Below are positions 34,506 through 44,404 of a stretch of DNA of 64,000 nt, one piece after another (positions within the stretch are counted from its first letter, which is position 1; each line of letters starts with the position of its first letter). Where the stretch lies: contig OU342633.1 of assembly GCA_910589415.1 (NCBI GenBank), positions 4,006,858 to 4,070,857 on the forward strand, read 5' to 3'. Both the position numbers and the translations under genes were made by a program. Origin of the DNA: Malachius bipustulatus. Its lineage: Eukaryota > Arthropoda > Insecta > Coleoptera > Melyridae. Under the pieces are notes generated by a model. The model did no database searches. It saw only the letters and a program-made list of their open reading frames with translations, and was not told the DNA's origin.

Positions 34506-36494
34506 TTAAATCTGCTTCTGGTACATCTCTCGGCGATTCAACAGGTCTTCTGCTAAGTGCATATGGTAGTCGATAAGGTTTATATTGGACAACTTCTTAT
34601 CAGTAGTTCCAATCTCTTCCAGATTCTTCGAAAATACAGTATTGTGTTGATTTATTACTTCAACTAACTCTTCTCTGATTTCATTTTTCAGTTCAGGTGA
34701 CGTAGTGATTTCACTTGAATCTATTTCGCTACTTCGTTCAATCTTCATTACTTTCTCTATTGTCAACTTCTTCTCTTCTTTGATCACTCTCAAGTCTGGT
34801 CTGTCTAATGCAGAACGTCCGATAATCATTTCTTTGTCTTGGGCTTCATTTGGTACGATGAGCACTTCTACTTCGATGTCAATTCCATCTACTTCTATAA
34901 ACAAGGTTCTTTTCCCAATAACTTGGCATTTTCCTTCTCCGAACCCCTTCAGCACTATAGTCGTTGGTAAATATTTAATTCCATACTTATCTGAAGTTTC
35001 TTGTTTCAAAGTAACAACATCGCTTCCCAAGTCAACGAACGCTACTACTTGCCTGCCATCAATGGAAACAATTTTGTGAAATTCGTCATCTAATTCGTTA
35101 TGTTTGATTGTTCTGACTGTTCTTGACTTGACAGCAGTTGTTGAGGAGGAAGACTCAGTCTTCTTTGGACAACCTGGTGCTTTGTGCCCAAATTCGTTGC
35201 ATTTGAAGCATTTGGTTCCCAAATTCTTCGATTTACACTCTGAAGCTCTGTGGTTTTTCTCTCCACAATTATAGCAGCGTATTTCACTTGAGTAACTAGA
35301 ACGTGGTACTTCTTTTTCCATTTTTCTTCCTTCTACTCTCTGAAATTTGTCATGTCTTTGTTCCTTCGAATGTCTACTTGACTCTTTCTTCTTATTTTTA
35401 ATTAACTCATAGGTTTCTAACTTTTCTTTAAATTCTTTTTGACTCCTTGCACCATATAAGATGGCTTTATTGTTGATATCATCTTCAATTCCATCTATAA
35501 CATAGTGACGTAATGCATCTTTGTCAATTCTTCCTCTATTTGCTAATTCTTTCATGGTTAAATAATATTCGATCGGCTTTTCATCTGGTTTCATTTTTCT
35601 TCGTTGCATAATCTCGTGCAGTTCAGCAGCATTAATCTTCTTATCAAATTCTGAAAGTAGTTTCTGTCTCAGTTTCTTCCATGAATTAATGTTCTTTTCT
35701 GATTGGATAAATAATTTGGCAACACCAAGTAACCTCTTCTTCGCAAATATCACCATCTGAACATCGTTCCAATTTAATAATTGTGCTGTCTCTTCGAATT
35801 CATCAATCCATTCTCTAATCGGAAAATCTTCTCTACCATAGTATGGTCTAATTGTTTCTTCTACATCTCTGAATGTTAATGCAAATCTGGGTTCTATCTG
35901 CTTTGCTTCATATTCTTTCTTCTTGCGTCTGTCTTCTTTTTGTGTACTTCTATTGGCGTTGCTGCCACTTGTTTTTCTTCTAACTACTTTGTAATCATCT
36001 TTCTCATCGTCACTTTCCTCTTCACTTTCGTCTTCATTATCGTCTTCATTATCACCTTTATCATCGTCTTCTGTATCATCTTCTTTATCGGCATCTTTAT
36101 CGTCATCTTCGTCATCGTCTGATTCTTTTTCGTCGTCTTCTTCATCTTTTTCTTCGTTCTTTTTGAGTTCGTGCAAATCATTTAAATTTCGAAAAATTAT
36201 AGAAATTAAATCCTCCTTACTCTTTTGCTCAAAGTTTAATGCCAAAATCAAACAACAATGAACTAGTTCTGTGAAATTTAACTTGTCTTGTACATACTGA
36301 ACCTTCTTTAAATGTTCACTTGAATTTTTTTCAAAATTAAACCCTCCAAAACCTCTTAATCTGCTTCTGTTACTTCTATCTCCGTCATCTTCAAATATAA
36401 ATTTATGTAGTGATTTAATTACCTTCTTTGACTGAGACTTCAAATTTCCATTAATATTCTGGAATTCACTCAATGATAATGCGGACGACGCCAT
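34506..36494 (-). CDS. Gag-protease polyprotein of a Ty3/gypsy-type element
   Basis: 662 residues, uninterrupted. In order: N-terminal region; a long acidic run of D/E/K (about 113-168); a retrotransposon gag domain (about 205-365, with FPIREWIDEFEETAQLL and LRHYVIDGI); two CCHC knuckles, CYNCGEKNHRASEC (407-420) and CFKCNEFGHKAPGC (429-442), that bind the element RNA; and an aspartic-protease-like domain (about 480-585, AFVDLGSDVVTL then MIIGRSALDR). The active-site triad is DLG rather than the usual DTG or DSG, which may impair the protease. The tail (VINQHNTVFSKNLEEIG) is the usual lead-in to the reverse transcriptase. The frame then ends near the deletion junction. Confidence 0.85.
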   Translation of the reverse strand: MASSALSLSEFQNINGNLKSQSKKVIKSLHKFIFEDDGDRSNRSRLRGFGGFNFEKNSSEHLKKVQYVQDKLNFTELVHCCLILALNFEQKSKEDLISIIFRNLNDLHELKKNEEKDEEDDEKESDDDEDDDKDADKEDDTEDDDKGDNEDDNEDESEEESDDEKDDYKVVRRKTSGSNANRSTQKEDRRKKKEYEAKQIEPRFALTFRDVEETIRPYYGREDFPIREWIDEFEETAQLLNWNDVQMVIFAKKRLLGVAKLFIQSEKNINSWKKLRQKLLSEFDKKINAAELHEIMQRRKMKPDEKPIEYYLTMKELANRGRIDKDALRHYVIDGIEDDINNKAILYGARSQKEFKEKLETYELIKNKKKESSRHSKEQRHDKFQRVEGRKMEKEVPRSSYSSEIRCYNCGEKNHRASECKSKNLGTKCFKCNEFGHKAPGCPKKTESSSSTTAVKSRTVRTIKHNELDDEFHKIVSIDGRQVVAFVDLGSDVVTLKQETSDKYGIKYLPTTIVLKGFGEGKCQVIGKRTLFIEVDGIDIEVEVLIVPNEAQDKEMIIGRSALDRPDLRVIKEEKKLTIEKVMKIERSSEIDSSEITTSPELKNEIREELVEVINQHNTVFSKNLEEIGTTDKKLSNINLIDYHMHLAEDLLNRREMYQKQI

Positions 36495-36787
36495 TATGGT
36501 CTCGAACTTCTGTAATGTAGTAATCTTGACAAACTGTATTAGTGAACTAGTTTTTCAGTCGTAATAAAATATCAGATCTACAAAATGCGTTTGGTCTTCA
36601 TCTTAAAGGTACACCACACCACCTGGCATCCGGCGAATTATTGTCTCGATAATCTTACTCCGGGAATAAGGCAACCAAATAAGTAGGTATGTACGCAGTT
36701 TACAAAATTCACGGACCGGCCATTTGACTTTTCACACACTGATTTTAGGTTGATATTTTTATATTATATCCCACCGCTGCTAATAAT

Positions 36788-37068
36788 TGTTAGTCGACCG
36801 GGTAAAAGTAAATCACACTTCTTTAGAAATAATTTAATGTTGAAACAAAAATAATTAAATGTACGAATTGATATGAAAACAAACTTCTTAACGTCTTAAT
36901 ACTCTTCTTAATTAATTATTATCTACTTCCCCTTTTTCAACTGACGTCTATCATGCATCGACTCGCACTCTGTGTCTACTGCTCCTTCATTACGCTCGGC
37001 CCTTCTCCCGACCTGACTGCCTCTACTGCTCGTTTCTGATTTCTGGTGATCGGCATTTTCACATAACA
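36788..37068 (-). repeat. 5' LTR (element on minus strand)
   Basis: 281 bp, the same as the 3' LTR except ATG versus TTG at one site (about 36840). Confidence 0.9.
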
Positions 37069-37128
37069 CGTAAAAATCATGACCACGGCCAGCCACACTT
37101 TCGGCCACGGACTTAAGGGACTTTGGGA

Positions 37129-37166
37129 CTGAAGAGTCCCAAACAGGACGAAACACGTGTCTACAA
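37129..37166 (+). ncRNA. Hammerhead ribozyme core with palindromic stem III
   Basis: CTGAAGA (37129-37135; position 7 of the core may be any base), stem II GTCC/GGAC around CAAACA (37136-37149), GAAA (37150-37153), then ACACGTGT (37153-37160), a perfect palindrome that forms stem III, and the cleavage triplet GTC at 37159-37161. The palindromic stem III is the arrangement described for dimer-forming hammerheads of Penelope-like elements. Stem I is weak here: the bases before 37129 and after 37161 pair only at scattered positions. A competing hairpin GGGACT/AGTCCC also exists. Confidence 0.65.
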
Positions 37167-37432
37167 TTTCCGCCTCAGCTCACAGCACAACATCAATGGA
37201 TGGCATGTTGTCTGACAACATATGTCATTCATCTTTTGTCAATATTATTTCGGTTTACGGTAATTTTTCATTGGGTGAAATTTCTTAATAATACTTTCAT
37301 AAAGCAAAACAATACATTCCCGTGCATTTCAGCCATAAATAACAAAAAAAAAATTTTGGTCGGAAATTATTCTAAGTCCCTCTCTCTGGCCTAAAGCGTG
37401 GCTGGCCGAAGCGTGGCTAACTTGACTTGGGT

Positions 37433-37537
37433 AGAAAATTATTAAAATTATTATTATCGCCCTTACACGCTGTTGCTTTTTTTTTTTTTTACCTGACTCA
37501 CCCTGTACATTTTTTGTAAATCAAATTTGACTACCTA
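37433..37537. other. Short AT-rich spacer
   Basis: It contains CACCCTGTACA at about 37499, a possible MITE end fragment, and the TA target site at 37536-37537. Confidence 0.4.
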
Positions 37538-39482
37538 CACGTTGATTAATTTCTAGATAGTCTGCCAAGGTCATATTTGTTTACGCTGCGTTGTAACGTC
37601 GAACATTATGACACTAAAAATGACAGTTAGAATTTGAAGGTTATTAAAGGGATCAAATGAAAATGTTTGACATTAGGAAGATGCAAAAACAATAAATTTA
37701 ATAATCGATCACAACATCGCCCTGGCTTTGTTGTCAACTTTTCTATCCAAAATAATAAACTGATTTTGTTCTGTTTACGTCTGTCAGTTTTAAGAGTTAA
37801 TTTTTAATTTTATAAAATAAATTAAAAATTATTAGAATTATCTAAAAAGTGATAGATTATCTTTAAAAGTAAGCAAAATGCCAAAACATATAAGTAAAGA
37901 AGCGCAACAACAGATGGTGGCAAATTTATTCGAATACTTTGGAAACGAATCAATGAATGGGGGCCATTATACCCCTAACATCAGTGAGCAAGGTATAAAA
38001 ATTATTTTATAGGTTCAAATACTATACTGACATCAAGTAATAAATATTATGATTTAGAGGGTAGCTGAAGCTCTGAAATTGTCGCTTTGGTACCGTCTCT
38101 ACATACTCTACATACCGTCCTCAAAGACAAGTATATATTATTTGAGTGCAGCAAATCTTCTCTTTTGTGCGTCTTAAAGAAAATTGGATTTAAATGGAAA
38201 AAAGACAATCCACGTTGAGGTCTCCTGGAATTAGGTCACATTATTGTTAAAAGAGTGAAGTTCCTACGCGCATATGTAGATTACAAAAGAGAAGGCATCT
38301 ACCAATAATTTGTGTATATAGACGACACATGGATCTCTCAAAACGGCACAATGGGAAGGTCTTGGCAGGATCAAAACCCACGCAGTGTCAAGAAACTGAA
38401 CAGAAGACAGAAGGCAAAAGGTGTTTTAAATACTTATAATATATGTTATAATGATGTATAATTAGGCATTAAATATAATATCATTTATTTTCATTATTTA
38501 GGTACATAGTTTTGCATGCAGGTAAGATAAATGGTTTTGTTGATGGGGCAGAACTGATTTTCTCTTCATCAACAAAAGATCCAGATTATCATGGAGAGAT
38601 GAATCATGAAAAGTTTACCAAGTGGTTCGAAAACCAGTTAAAGCCAAGTTACCTTCTGTGATTATTATGGACAATGCGCCTTACCACAGTGCAGTTGAAA
38701 ATAAACCACCAATTTCTTCTTCAAATAAACAACAAATTGACGAATGCGCTGCGCAGGAAGAACATTAGTTTCGAGCCTTTTTCGCTGAAAGCTCAGCTCC
38801 TAGACATTATGAATAAGTATATTTTGTATTGACTTTATGATTTTTATATAACTAAAATGCTTATTGGTTTCACAACAGGAACAAAAGAAACCAAAGCAGT
38901 ATTATAGTGGATTCCTTAGCTAAGCTGAACAGTATGGACACAAAATTCTTCGACTTCCACTATACCATTGCATTTTTAATCCAATCGAACATGTGTGGGG
39001 TATAGCAAAGCCGAACTTCAATCGTCCTTTATAAGCGATGAGAGTATACCGACGTTATTTCTCTTTGGCGAAATACACATCATACTGGTGTTACGGCAGA
39101 AATGTGGAATGTTTTAATTAAGTATTAATTTAAGAAACTGATTATATGACTCTGAATATTAAATTATCAATTGTCAAGTTTTGCATTAATTTATATTATT
39201 TGTAATTTGTGTATAACTTTCCAATAAAATATTCTTTACAAATAGGTGCTTGTTATTTTTTCATTATAAATACCTTTCATGAATTAACATTATCGTTATA
39301 TTCAAAAAGAAACCTTAAATTCTTTTTATTTTCAAATAAACAAAAATTGTTGATGATGTAATAAATTATGTCTATTTATTCTGTGATTCCTCATCCTCAT
39401 TGCACCTACAAAATTCGAGATCTGACATCACTGCTGAATTTTCATGTGACCTTGGTAGACTATCTAGAAATTAATCAACGTG
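37538..39482 (+). mobile_element. DDE transposon with 36-bp TIRs and TA duplication
   Basis: The left end CACGTTGATTAATTTCTAGA...CCAAGGTCA is matched by the complement at the right (TGACCTTGG...CTAGAAATTAATCAACGTG) with one mismatch over 36 bp. TA flanks both sides (37536-37537 and 39483-39484). The 1945-bp body holds an intron-containing transposase pseudogene. The TA duplication and DDE order fit the IS630/Tc1/mariner superfamily. Confidence 0.85.
37878..39030 (+). pseudogene. Multi-exon IS630/Tc1-type transposase, decayed
   Basis: ATG at 37878 begins MPKHISKEAQQQMVANLFEY. Apparent introns are near 37993-38057 (GTATAA...TTTAG), 38421-38501 (GTGTTT...TTTAG) and about 38815-38879 (GTATAT...AACAG). 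Conserved pieces follow in order: VYIDDTWISQNGTMGRSWQD (first Asp), LHAGKINGFVDGAELIF and DYHGEMNHEKFTKWFE, VIIMDNAPYHSAVENKPP (second Asp), and FNPIEHVWGIAK (Glu). Several frameshifts and stops separate them (for example before VIIMDN), so it cannot make a full protein. This class of DDE_3-type transposase often has introns in arthropods. Confidence 0.75.
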
Positions 39483-39484
39483 TA

Positions 39485-40155
39485 CATCTACTTTCATGTT
39501 GTTAAGAAAGGACTGATTGGGTAAAAATTAATTTAACTTGCTTAAGCGGCTGCAGCCCGGTCTAGTAGTTGATTTAATCATTGTTGCTGTTTGAATTCCC
39601 ACTTCAATTAAATGTTAAACACTTGGCAGATTCGCTGGATCAATAATTGCAATAGCGAAAAAAGTGCTCACCCCGGGGTTACTGAAATATAAGTAACAGG
39701 ATATAATGTATAGCTGAAAAGCAGCGCTTGGTATTGTTTATTATTTGCTTACGAGAAAAACTCCAAATTGAAAGTACCGTTTTCATTCGGGAAATTATTT
39801 TAGAGGCATTACGTTTTTTAGGGAGAGTAAGTAAGTACACTTTCAAGGGAAATGGATGAAATTATTTTATTGTATGGAGAATTCAACGTAAAGAGATTTA
39901 ATTTTGCGGGTAAAATATCTAGAAATGGAAAATAAAAGGTTTTGTATATTATCCATCCAATTTATTTCGTTTTTAATAAAATAGCTCGGCCGCAGATTTG
40001 GTATTTCGACAGGTACGTCAAATGACATAGGTAGATACGGTGACGTACCTATACTTCGGACTGACTAGGTAGGAAATCTTACCAATCGGACCTGACTAGA
40101 GACTGGCGGATTTTTCGGGCTCCAGACCTTTATAGAGAATTTTCTCTCACCTTAT
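39485..40155. other. No gene seen
   Basis: No open frame or repeat end recognised. Confidence 0.4.
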
Positions 40156-40525
40156 ACATATATTGATACAGCTCATTCGAAGCGGTCTCTGTAGTCCAAG
40201 CGATGGAAATTTTAAATTTTTTTTGTGTGAATTCAAGTACAGGATCACAATGGCCATAATTTAAAATTATTTTGGACCATACAGAGTGTCCCATATGACA
40301 GTGGCATATCAAAGTTATGGTTTTTTTAAGTGGAATGCTCATTATGTTATTGCATTTTTAGATTTTAAATAGGATTGGCTTTTATAGTTGGTGTTTAAGT
40401 TCAGAAGTTTCTGAGTTATAAACAAGTGAAAGTCGTCATTTTTTAAGTTCAAGGTCTTGTACAACGAAAACGGCTCAAGATAGAGAGAAACGGCTACATG
40501 TCCCTATTTTTACTTTTCGATATAG
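40156..40525. mobile_element. Left half of a palindromic MITE
   Basis: GCTCATTCGAAGCGGTCTCT through CAGAGTGTCCCATATGAC and AACGAAAACGGCTCAAGATAG follow the left arm of the 29867 element. The right arm is missing. Confidence 0.7.
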
Positions 40526-40960
40526 GTAGACATTTGATATAGAGAATCTGCAGGGAGTTTGAGTCAATTATTCAAGCCTGTTGAAGAGTCATTGAACTTA
40601 TTCTGTTGTTTATAGGGCAGGCTCAAAATTTCAACAAAAAATCGTGCGAAGTCGATTTTCGTTCATGGTTCATTACAAGGGATGTCAGTCTAAAGTGCAG
40701 ACACACAAACCTGGGAGTTGGAGAATTCTTGTAAAATTTTGAAAAAATCTAGAAAATGGTTTGTCGGAACCCTTTTTGGTTTTCCCTCACCGCTACATGA
40801 GGCGGTAGTAGTGACCTATCTGTACATCATTTGAAAGTTATCTATGAAATCGTGAGTACCCAAGGCAGACAATATGGTACCTATACTTTTTGTATTGATG
40901 TATAGAATTATGCTAATCATTCAGACAGACAAGGAATTCGGGAACTCTATAACGCTCTCA
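40526..40960. other. No gene seen
   Basis: Nothing recognised. Confidence 0.4.
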
Positions 40961-41416
40961 TTAACCCTCTGATTTATAAGTTGAGAAAATTGTAGCATTA
41001 GTGATAAGGTCGGTCTCTGAGACCGCACTGGAATTAAAGTCAATCTGAATTTTGTTCCAAAAGAAAAAGTCCAATAACGATTAAAAATCTTTTCAAAAAC
41101 TTTATTTATTCAAAATATCTATATAAAACATCTTGTAATTAAAATTTAAAACGAAGTCATAATATAGTCAACTTCATCTTCAAGCAGATGGAACAAAAAG
41201 TCTTGCTCCTGTTGTAATTCCTTTTTTCTTATAAAAAAAAGCACAACTATACAATTTCTAGTAATTAGACTCCTTGTAAAAAAAAAATTCACATATAACA
41301 CAAATCATTTTATAACGCTAGTGATAAGGTCGGTGTGCCAGACCGAAATAGCGTATAACTTCTCACTCAGTGACGATTAGAACTAGTCGCTTTATACTAT
41401 TACCCCAACAGTCTAA

Positions 41417-42135
41417 CGCCGTGTCCTAGCTGCATCCGGGTAATGCGTTGCGTGCGATGCGGGGAACGCACGCAACGCAAACTCGCACGAGAAATTTTGA
41501 GTGTGTCCTAACTGAATGCGTGCGGTGCGGGCGAGAGAATGGTTTCCAATCCAACTATTTCTGGTGCAGCTTCAGATTAAATACGTTTTAATTTGGAAAC
41601 CAGTAGGTTGTTGGAGCTTGAAAGACTTGAAAATCACAGAAAGAAACATGTTACTTAAGAGAAAGAAACAATAAGACGCAAGTAATCTATAGAAATAGGT
41701 ATAGATTTGATAGATAGATAAATAGCAGGTAGGTTAAATATAAAAAGGTCTACAATAGAAGTTAATAGACCTCATACTTACTTTAAAAACCTAAATTCGA
41801 GACATTTTCACATTCCCAGTGTACCTTGACTATGTTCTTGTAAAATAGATTTCTCTTATTGCACAAAATGTTTCGCTTTGGCACGAAGGCAATCGAAATT
41901 TAAAAAAATTCCTGCCCGCCGCAAAAATCGCAAGATTTTGACAGATGAAAAAACTAAATATTTCAATTTAAAACAATGCGTGCGTTGCGGTGTCGTTTTA
42001 TCGTACGACTTTGCGGGCAAACGCGTCTACTGAGGACACTCCCATTGCTTTGCATGTGTTTTATTTTAATCGTTCCCCGCAACGCACGCACGCAACGCAC
42101 GCAACGCAGTCCCCGGATGCAGCTAGGACGCGGCG
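41417..42135. mobile_element. Harbinger-like MITE, TAA duplication
   Basis: Ends CGCCGTGTCCTAGCTGCATC and, complemented at the right, CGCCGCGTCCTAGCTGCATC; TAA flanks both sides (41414-41416 and 42136-42138). Subterminal GCGTTGCGTGCG-type repeats are much more GC-rich than the surroundings. A 3-bp TAA target and about 25-bp TIRs fit PIF/Harbinger. No transposase. Confidence 0.75.
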
Positions 42136-42790
42136 TAACAAGGAATGTATTTAGGGTACCTGTAATACCGACACTGACGCTACCTAGGGTAGCGCATTCA
42201 CTGGTTGACGTTTACTTATTGTCACGAAGATATGTGAACAGCTGGATGTCATATTTTTGACACATTTGGTGACAAGCGTAGGTATCAAGTGGAAAAAAAG
42301 TAAAAGTTTGAAAAATGAAACTGAATATCAACACGAATAGGAATCGAGGAATCTTAGTTCAGTGGGTATTAAAAAGATAATACGGGTATAGGGTCTACGA
42401 ATCTGTACCTATAGACTTTAGAATTTGACATAAATTTTTAACTAGATATCTAACGCAGTTACTGAGGAAAAGGGTCTCAATAGACACACGCGAAAAACAG
42501 AGTGATGTACCTATAAAGACCCTTCCATACCGATCCTTAAATATTAAATTCATCAATGTGTAATAAAACCGACTTGACAAACTTTAAGATATACGGAAAT
42601 AGAAATTCAGCTCCGCATATAGTCTGCAATCATAACCGCCTGCTGGGTGCATTTTTTGTCCAGATCGAAGGACTATACATAATACTTATAAATGAGTTTA
42701 AAATATTTAAAATTTTATTTTTAGTCACCGCGAACAAGTAGAAACCCCTCTTGAGTTTTGAAATAACCCCTAAGCAAATACCCTTGATAA

Positions 42791-43236
42791 TAATACGTGC
42801 AGCTCTCAACTATTTACATATAATAAAACGGGGATCAAAAAAAAGCAGCGCCATCTGTTGCCTTGAACTTTAAACTACACAAAACCGGATATGAATATAA
42901 AAAAAATCACGGATATAATATAATGCGAATGTAAACTTTACATAATAAAATTATATAAAGTTTTTTGTATTAGGTTATTATCAGTTATCACTTTCGTGTG
43001 TAAGTATTTAGTAATGCTAATGCACACACGTAAATAATTTATTATTTCTGCATGTGATTACATAAATTAAGATTTAAGCATAAGAATATACTTCACGTAA
43101 AATAAAACTGCATATTAAATTGCGATTTATTTTGTAGATGACAAGCCAACGACAGATTGACGTTTTGTTCAATTAAATTGACATTTTATATCAATCCTAG
43201 TTTACAGTTTCCGACGCTTGGGCGATAGTAACTTCC
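42791..43236. repeat. Dispersed repeat, copy 2
   Basis: Matches 15773-16198 in the same orientation. See copy 1 for shared words. Confidence 0.8.
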
Positions 43237-43571
43237 ATCACCATATTATACGTATTATTATGAAAGTGTTTGCTCTAACGTAGGAAAAATTTACCATTTT
43301 TAGAAAGTACGCTGACTTAATAACAAATTGTGTGAATTTTTAGACAGTTGTACGTCTATGGAAAATCTGACGATTTTGAAGTTGGATTTGACTTTCCCAA
43401 CTTTTTGTGAGAATGAGAATGCTCTACTCTAGTAAGCGTCATTGTCGGTAATACAATAGTACCCTAAAGGAATTAGGAGAGACGCACGCCCAACGCATAA
43501 AATTAAAAATATATCGCATTAAAATATTTCGGTCGGTCTCGCAGACAGCTACCTTATCATCCAAGGGTTGA

Positions 43572-44001
43572 TTGGACGGTAAGACAAATTTATGTAACTA
43601 TTCGCCCAACACCAATTCGAATAATATGCCTACTCAGCTTAGTAAAAGTAGTAGGTAATACCTATTAAGTATTACGTGTCGCAGAATTATGTAGACCTGC
43701 GGTCCAATGAGAACAAAAATAGCAAATAAAAATATCAATTACCGATCCAGTTAACGATCCGATAAATAACAGCACAGCACACATAACTCGATTAGTGCGT
43801 CACATAAATAATCGAAATACAAATAGAGACATTATTATTGATATCAGTGTGCACTCGTAGCATATAGAATGGACGGAGTTTACAATCGATGACTAATAAT
43901 ACAGGCTGGTTAACAATTCGATACTCACCATGGAGATATCGGTAACGGTACGGGACGAGGTATGGGACGAGGTGTGGAACGAGGAACAGCATGGAACGAG
44001 G
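43572..44001. other. No gene; short GGGACGAGGT-type tandem at the right
   Basis: At about 43949-44001 GGGACGAGGT, TGGAACGAGG and close variants repeat four to five times. The rest shows nothing recognisable. Confidence 0.5.
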
Positions 44002-44340
44002 TCGGTTAAACTAGAGAAAAGCTGCATAAATTTATTGTCATTAGGAATCTGAAGCAAAATATATGGAAACTGCAAGCGTGGCTGAAATATCCTGAAAAAA
44101 CTGACAAATTTACATTTCCTAGTATAGTCATTGTAGTACGCATCTTTTTTTGTATTGAAAATAATATTATTTTTTGTAGATTTATTCGTCATAAAATATT
44201 CAACTGATATTCCAGAAATTTACCAAGTCCACTTCATCCTAGTGTTTTAATGGTCAACTTTTGTTTTTCTTATTCCGCTGTGCTGTTTTTCTTGGTCATT
44301 CGGTATTAAAAAATCAAGAAAACCAAAGTCTGTCACAGGA
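44002..44340. mobile_element. Half of a palindromic MITE (22663/31098 family)
   Basis: GGTCGGTTAAACTAGAGAAA, ATATCCTGAAAAAACTGA, ATGGTCAACTTTTGTTTTTC and GGTCATTCGGTATTAAAAAA follow the left arm of the 22663 element. There is no right arm, and the outermost end is replaced by the GGGACGAGG repeat. Confidence 0.65.
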
Positions 44341-44404
44341 CAGATATGTCAAGCGCGCGTTTATTTCCCTGGTTGCCTGCTAATCTCCAATTATTAAAAG
44401 TTAC

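Larger units (their letters stand above)
32900..37068 (-). mobile_element. Ty3/gypsy-type LTR element lacking RT and RNase H
   Basis: Two 281-bp LTRs (32900-33180 and 36788-37068) start TGTTA and end TAACA and differ at one base in my comparison. The target duplication is CGTA (32896-32899 and 37069-37072). The interior has gag-protease (36494-34506) and integrase (from 34503), but no reverse transcriptase or RNase H. Near-identical LTRs mean a recent insertion. So this defective form was mobilised in trans, or it lost the segment since inserting. I could not identify a convincing primer-binding site next to the 5' LTR. Confidence 0.85.
32726..37432. mobile_element. Palindromic-ended element carrying a hammerhead, split by a gypsy element
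   Basis: The left end CCCAAGTCAAGTTAGCCACG...GCTTTCGGCCAGGGAG is mirrored at the right (CTCTCTGGCC...CGTGGCTAACTTGACTTGGG). The symmetry continues inward for about 160 bp (AGGGACTTAGAATAATTTCC; GGCTGAAATGG.CGGGAATGTATTGTTTTGC). Removing the nested LTR element (32900-37068) and one target copy leaves about 535 bp. The middle part holds a hammerhead core at 37129-37165. Flanking target duplication is not clear. I do not know the superfamily; Penelope-like or retrozyme-related DNA captured between palindromic arms are both possible. Confidence 0.65.
40961..43571. mobile_element. Possible piggyBac-like element, degenerate
   Basis: The left side starts TTAACCCTCTGAT and carries GTGATAAGGTCGGTCTCTGA then GACCG. 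The right side, read as the complement, starts AACCCTTGGATGATAAGGT and carries GTCTGCGAGACCGACC. A further GTGATAAGGTCGGTGTGCC block lies at 41323. TTAA-CCCT ends are the piggyBac pattern, but the right flank reads TTGA and no transposase is visible. It encloses a Harbinger-like MITE and copy 2 of the dispersed repeat. Confidence 0.3.

Noticed and set aside
35940..36181. Plus and minus open frames of repetitive Ile/Phe or Lys/Met composition
   Set aside because: They are shadows of the acidic low-complexity run in the gag frame.
36740..36787. Primer-binding site next to the 5' LTR
   Set aside because: The bases after the LTR (minus strand ATTATTAGCAGCGGTGGG) do not start with a recognisable tRNA 3' complement; I could not support a call.
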